Shown in pieces: positions 61,461 through 64,000 of a DNA stretch of 64,000 nt (position 1 is its first letter; the number at the start of each line of letters is the position of its first letter). The notes beneath the pieces are model-generated. The model had not been told where the DNA came from. It did not search any database and saw only the letters and a list, made by a program, of their open reading frames with translations. The DNA is from Fidelibacterota bacterium (GTDB taxonomy: Bacteria; Fidelibacterota; Marinisomatia; SCGC-AAA003-L08; D37C17), in assembly GCA_014381415.1 (NCBI GenBank), contig JACNLQ010000049.1, positions 59,300-123,299 on the forward strand, given 5' to 3'. A program made the translations under genes and the position numbers.

Positions 61461-63085
61461 TTAAGCTGGTACTCCGATAATTTCATCATTTGTCCAACAA
61501 CCACATAAAGTCTTTCCAGTGCACCCTCATAATACAATAAATGCCACTCAAATGGATCAGCTCCATCTAATAAATCGTTTAATAGTTGCTGTTTGGTTAA
61601 TTCGGAAGGCTCGATTGCATAAAAATGGTCATACAGATATTCCATAAGTGCTTCGGGGTCTGTTTGTCCATTGGGAATTTGTGAGGTAAGATTTACTAAA
61701 TCAGGATGAAATCCACCTAATGCACCATAAATAATATAATTGGTATAGGTTTTTCGCCAAGGCAGGGTATAGGTATTTATCCAATTTCGATAACCAGGCC
61801 ACCCTGAAACATCAGGTGGATATAAAATTACGCCACCCTGAATATCCCATAAATATTGGGTTACCTGCTTTAATGTATATTCAAATTCGATGGGTTCATT
61901 AACATCTACATTTAACAATTTTAATGATGAAAGGGTATGGTGGATGGGAGTTTTATATTTGGCTCCTCTGAAATTTTCATCGAAAAAATGCTCACTATTT
62001 AGTAGTGCAACCATAACTGGTTTTATTTCATAATTATTGTCCCGCATAATCTGTGCTAATTCTTCAATAATTTCTTCGTTTGGGATATCATAAATAAACC
62101 AACGATACAATTTATCGCATATAAAATAAGCAGTTTGATCTTGCTCAAAAATGATGTCAATTATATCAGCGGCATTAAAATTCCCCGTTTGGCCCAAGAA
62201 TGTTTTAATACCATCATCAAATCGATCTACTAAAAAATAAGTATCCAATCCATTTGTTACATATCCTGTCAATCCACGCGCACCTTCATACACGTCATTT
62301 TGAGTATAATTTCCTTCGCCCAAGGTGAATAGTTCTAATAGTTCTCTGCCGAAGTTTTCATTCACTGAATTGGCTGTATTTTCGTTATTGTTTAACCACA
62401 ACAACATTGCGGGGTCGATTACCATTTCATTTACTAATGTTTTGAAATTACCCAATGCATATTGGCGAAGTAATTTATTTTGATGGTACATGGCAGGGGC
62501 ATAGGGAATTCCCTCTGCAGAGGTGGCAAAATGGTCATGCCAGAAGTAAACCATTTCTTCTTCAATTGAAAGTTCATGATAAAAAAATCGATCAGTCCAC
62601 CAATTCATTAATTCTCTTGTTTGACTAATATATGCTGAGATTAATGAATCTTTTTGTTCAGGTGTTAGATCCACATAATTTGGAGGAAATGGATCATCAA
62701 CCCACTCGCCAGGAGGAGAAGGTTCATTTACTGCTCTGAGCAGATAATCTACTCCTGTGGAAATTTCAAATTCCAAAAATGTATTTAATTCATCAATTGT
62801 TGTACCCACTACCGATCTGTTTAATAAATGCTTGGCATCAGAAAAGGTCATTTCTCGGGTCGCAGGGGAAAGTGGAGCAATAATTGTATTGGTTCCTCTT
62901 GCATAAACAATGTCTAATGTGGGAATTATAGGTAAATCAATTAGATTTAAATCTAAATCGGGCTGGAAATTATTCTCAGAAATATATTTTGTTAGTGCTT
63001 GGGATTGCTGTACATGAGTATTCTTCTCATTTGCTAACAGTGGCAGCACAAAAACGATGAATAAGAATTTCTTTAGAGTACTCAT
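61457..63085 (-). CDS. DUF1800 protein
   Basis: AKHLLNRSVVGTT, MVYFWHDHFATS, NENFGRELLELFTLGEGNYTQNDVYEGARGLTGY, YPPDVSGWPGYRNWINT. Confidence 0.93.
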   Translation of the reverse strand: MSTLKKFLFIVFVLPLLANEKNTHVQQSQALTKYISENNFQPDLDLNLIDLPIIPTLDIVYARGTNTIIAPLSPATREMTFSDAKHLLNRSVVGTTIDELNTFLEFEISTGVDYLLRAVNEPSPPGEWVDDPFPPNYVDLTPEQKDSLISAYISQTRELMNWWTDRFFYHELSIEEEMVYFWHDHFATSAEGIPYAPAMYHQNKLLRQYALGNFKTLVNEMVIDPAMLLWLNNNENTANSVNENFGRELLELFTLGEGNYTQNDVYEGARGLTGYVTNGLDTYFLVDRFDDGIKTFLGQTGNFNAADIIDIIFEQDQTAYFICDKLYRWFIYDIPNEEIIEELAQIMRDNNYEIKPVMVALLNSEHFFDENFRGAKYKTPIHHTLSSLKLLNVDVNEPIEFEYTLKQVTQYLWDIQGGVILYPPDVSGWPGYRNWINTYTLPWRKTYTNYIIYGALGGFHPDLVNLTSQIPNGQTDPEALMEYLYDHFYAIEPSELTKQQLLNDLLDGADPFEWHLLYYEGALERLYVVVGQMMKLSEYQLK

Positions 63086-63194
63086 GCTAAAGTTTACACC
63101 ATTAATACTTAATTTTCAATTGGAATATTGTAACAGAATTTAAATAAAAAGACTTCGGGTTTTATAGAAAAGGAAGGTATTTGTAGTAGTATAA

Positions 63195-64000
63195 CTATCT
63201 ACGGGTCTTTTTATACTTAGTATCTGCCTTCATCTTTTTGATCATATTCTTGTCTTTAATCCCCTTTTTATTGAGTTCAAATTGGGATTGTTCAGCTTTC
63301 ATTTTATGAAAATTATCATAATAGGATTGATCAATTTCATTATTTTCAAGTGCCAATAGAATTGCACATCCCGGCTCTATTAAATGGGTGCAATCTGAAT
63401 ACTTACATGATTCTGAAAGGGTGAAAATGATTTCAAAGGTGGACTCCAAAGTCTTAAAACTCTCTGCAATACCCAACTCACGCATCCCTGGTGTATCAAT
63501 AAGAATCCCCGAATCTTTCAAAATGAATAATTCACGATGACTGGTAGTGTGTTGTCCTTTATTAGATTTTTCTCTCAGGGATTTGGTTAACATCACCTTT
63601 TCTCCTACTAAATTATTAATAAGAGTGGACTTCCCGGCGCCAGATGCTCCAATGAAACAATAGGTTTTTCCATACTCAATTATTTGTTGAACTTCAGGGA
63701 AACCCTCTAAACTTTTATTGCTGAGAAATAGGATAGGAACCTCAGTAAATCGTTTTTTGATTTGACTAGTTTTAGTCGCCAATTCGGCTTTTTCCGCAAT
63801 ATCAATTTTGGTAAGAATTACGATGGGTTGAATATTTGATGCAAACGCGATGGCAATTAAACGATCTAATCGATTCAGGTTGAAATCATGGGTGATGTCC
63901 TGTAAAACAAAAGCAGTATCTACATTGGAAGCAATGGTTTGTTTTTTGCCAAATCTGCCAATAGCCTGCCGTTCGATGATGGTTTTACGGGGCAGAATTT
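63195..64000 (-). CDS. rsgA: Ribosome small subunit-dependent GTPase A, N-terminus beyond window end
   Basis: FIGASGAGKSTLINNLVGE, DTPGMRELGI, circularly permuted; upstream frame open to 64000 (ILPRKTIIERQAIGRFGKKQTIASNVDTAFVLQDITHDFNLNRLDRLIAIAFASNIQPIVILTKIDIAEKAEL). Track start 63782 is an internal TTG. Confidence 0.93.
   Translation of the reverse strand, partial: ILPRKTIIERQAIGRFGKKQTIASNVDTAFVLQDITHDFNLNRLDRLIAIAFASNIQPIVILTKIDIAEKAELATKTSQIKKRFTEVPILFLSNKSLEGFPEVQQIIEYGKTYCFIGASGAGKSTLINNLVGEKVMLTKSLREKSNKGQHTTSHRELFILKDSGILIDTPGMRELGIAESFKTLESTFEIIFTLSESCKYSDCTHLIEPGCAILLALENNEIDQSYYDNFHKMKAEQSQFELNKKGIKDKNMIKKMKADTKYKKTRR

Noticed and set aside
1-64000. tRNA/rRNA genes, prophage or toxin-antitoxin/defence islands
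   Set aside because: No cloverleaf, rRNA signature, phage structural genes, restriction-modification or known defence families were recognised by reading; a tRNAscan/Infernal/defence-finder run would be needed to exclude small or divergent cases.

Overview
AT-rich, densely coding bacterial chromosomal window, mostly minus strand. The gene content and families suggest an FCB-group bacterium, possibly Candidatus Marinimicrobia; this is inference and was not tested. About 65 protein-coding genes are supportable. Housekeeping genes include dapF, mutY, dnaE, dtd, prmC-prfA, rpmE, rho, folC, murI, eno, lpxB, lpxK and rsgA. Accessory modules include an ArsR/ArsM arsenic operon, a polysaccharide glycosyltransferase/flippase island, a DUF1501(+dockerin)/DUF1800 pair, a C45 acyltransferase/tandem-GNAT/Pcm operon, and a 1283-aa TolB-TPR-PQQ membrane protein. 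I found no tRNA, rRNA, CRISPR array, prophage or intact transposase. Two genes run off the window ends: a PfkB kinase on the left and RsgA on the right. The less explained observations are: (1) a cluster of three palindromic intergenic repeats at 34.2-34.7 kb with a diverged solo copy at 56.8 kb that supplies a false upstream ATG to a neighbouring gene; (2) an unannotated 54-codon glutaredoxin-like fragment lying directly against a histone-deacetylase-family gene that has no ATG/GTG/TTG start for its conserved N-terminus; (3) a methyltransferase with the same missing-start problem; (4) an AroQ-like protein that seems to have lost its catalytic residues; (5) a MutY with a complete Nudix box; (6) a UbiA prenyltransferase resembling DGGGP synthase near a retinol-saturase-like oxidoreductase. 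No single feature here proves a new biological system; the candidates are ranked below.
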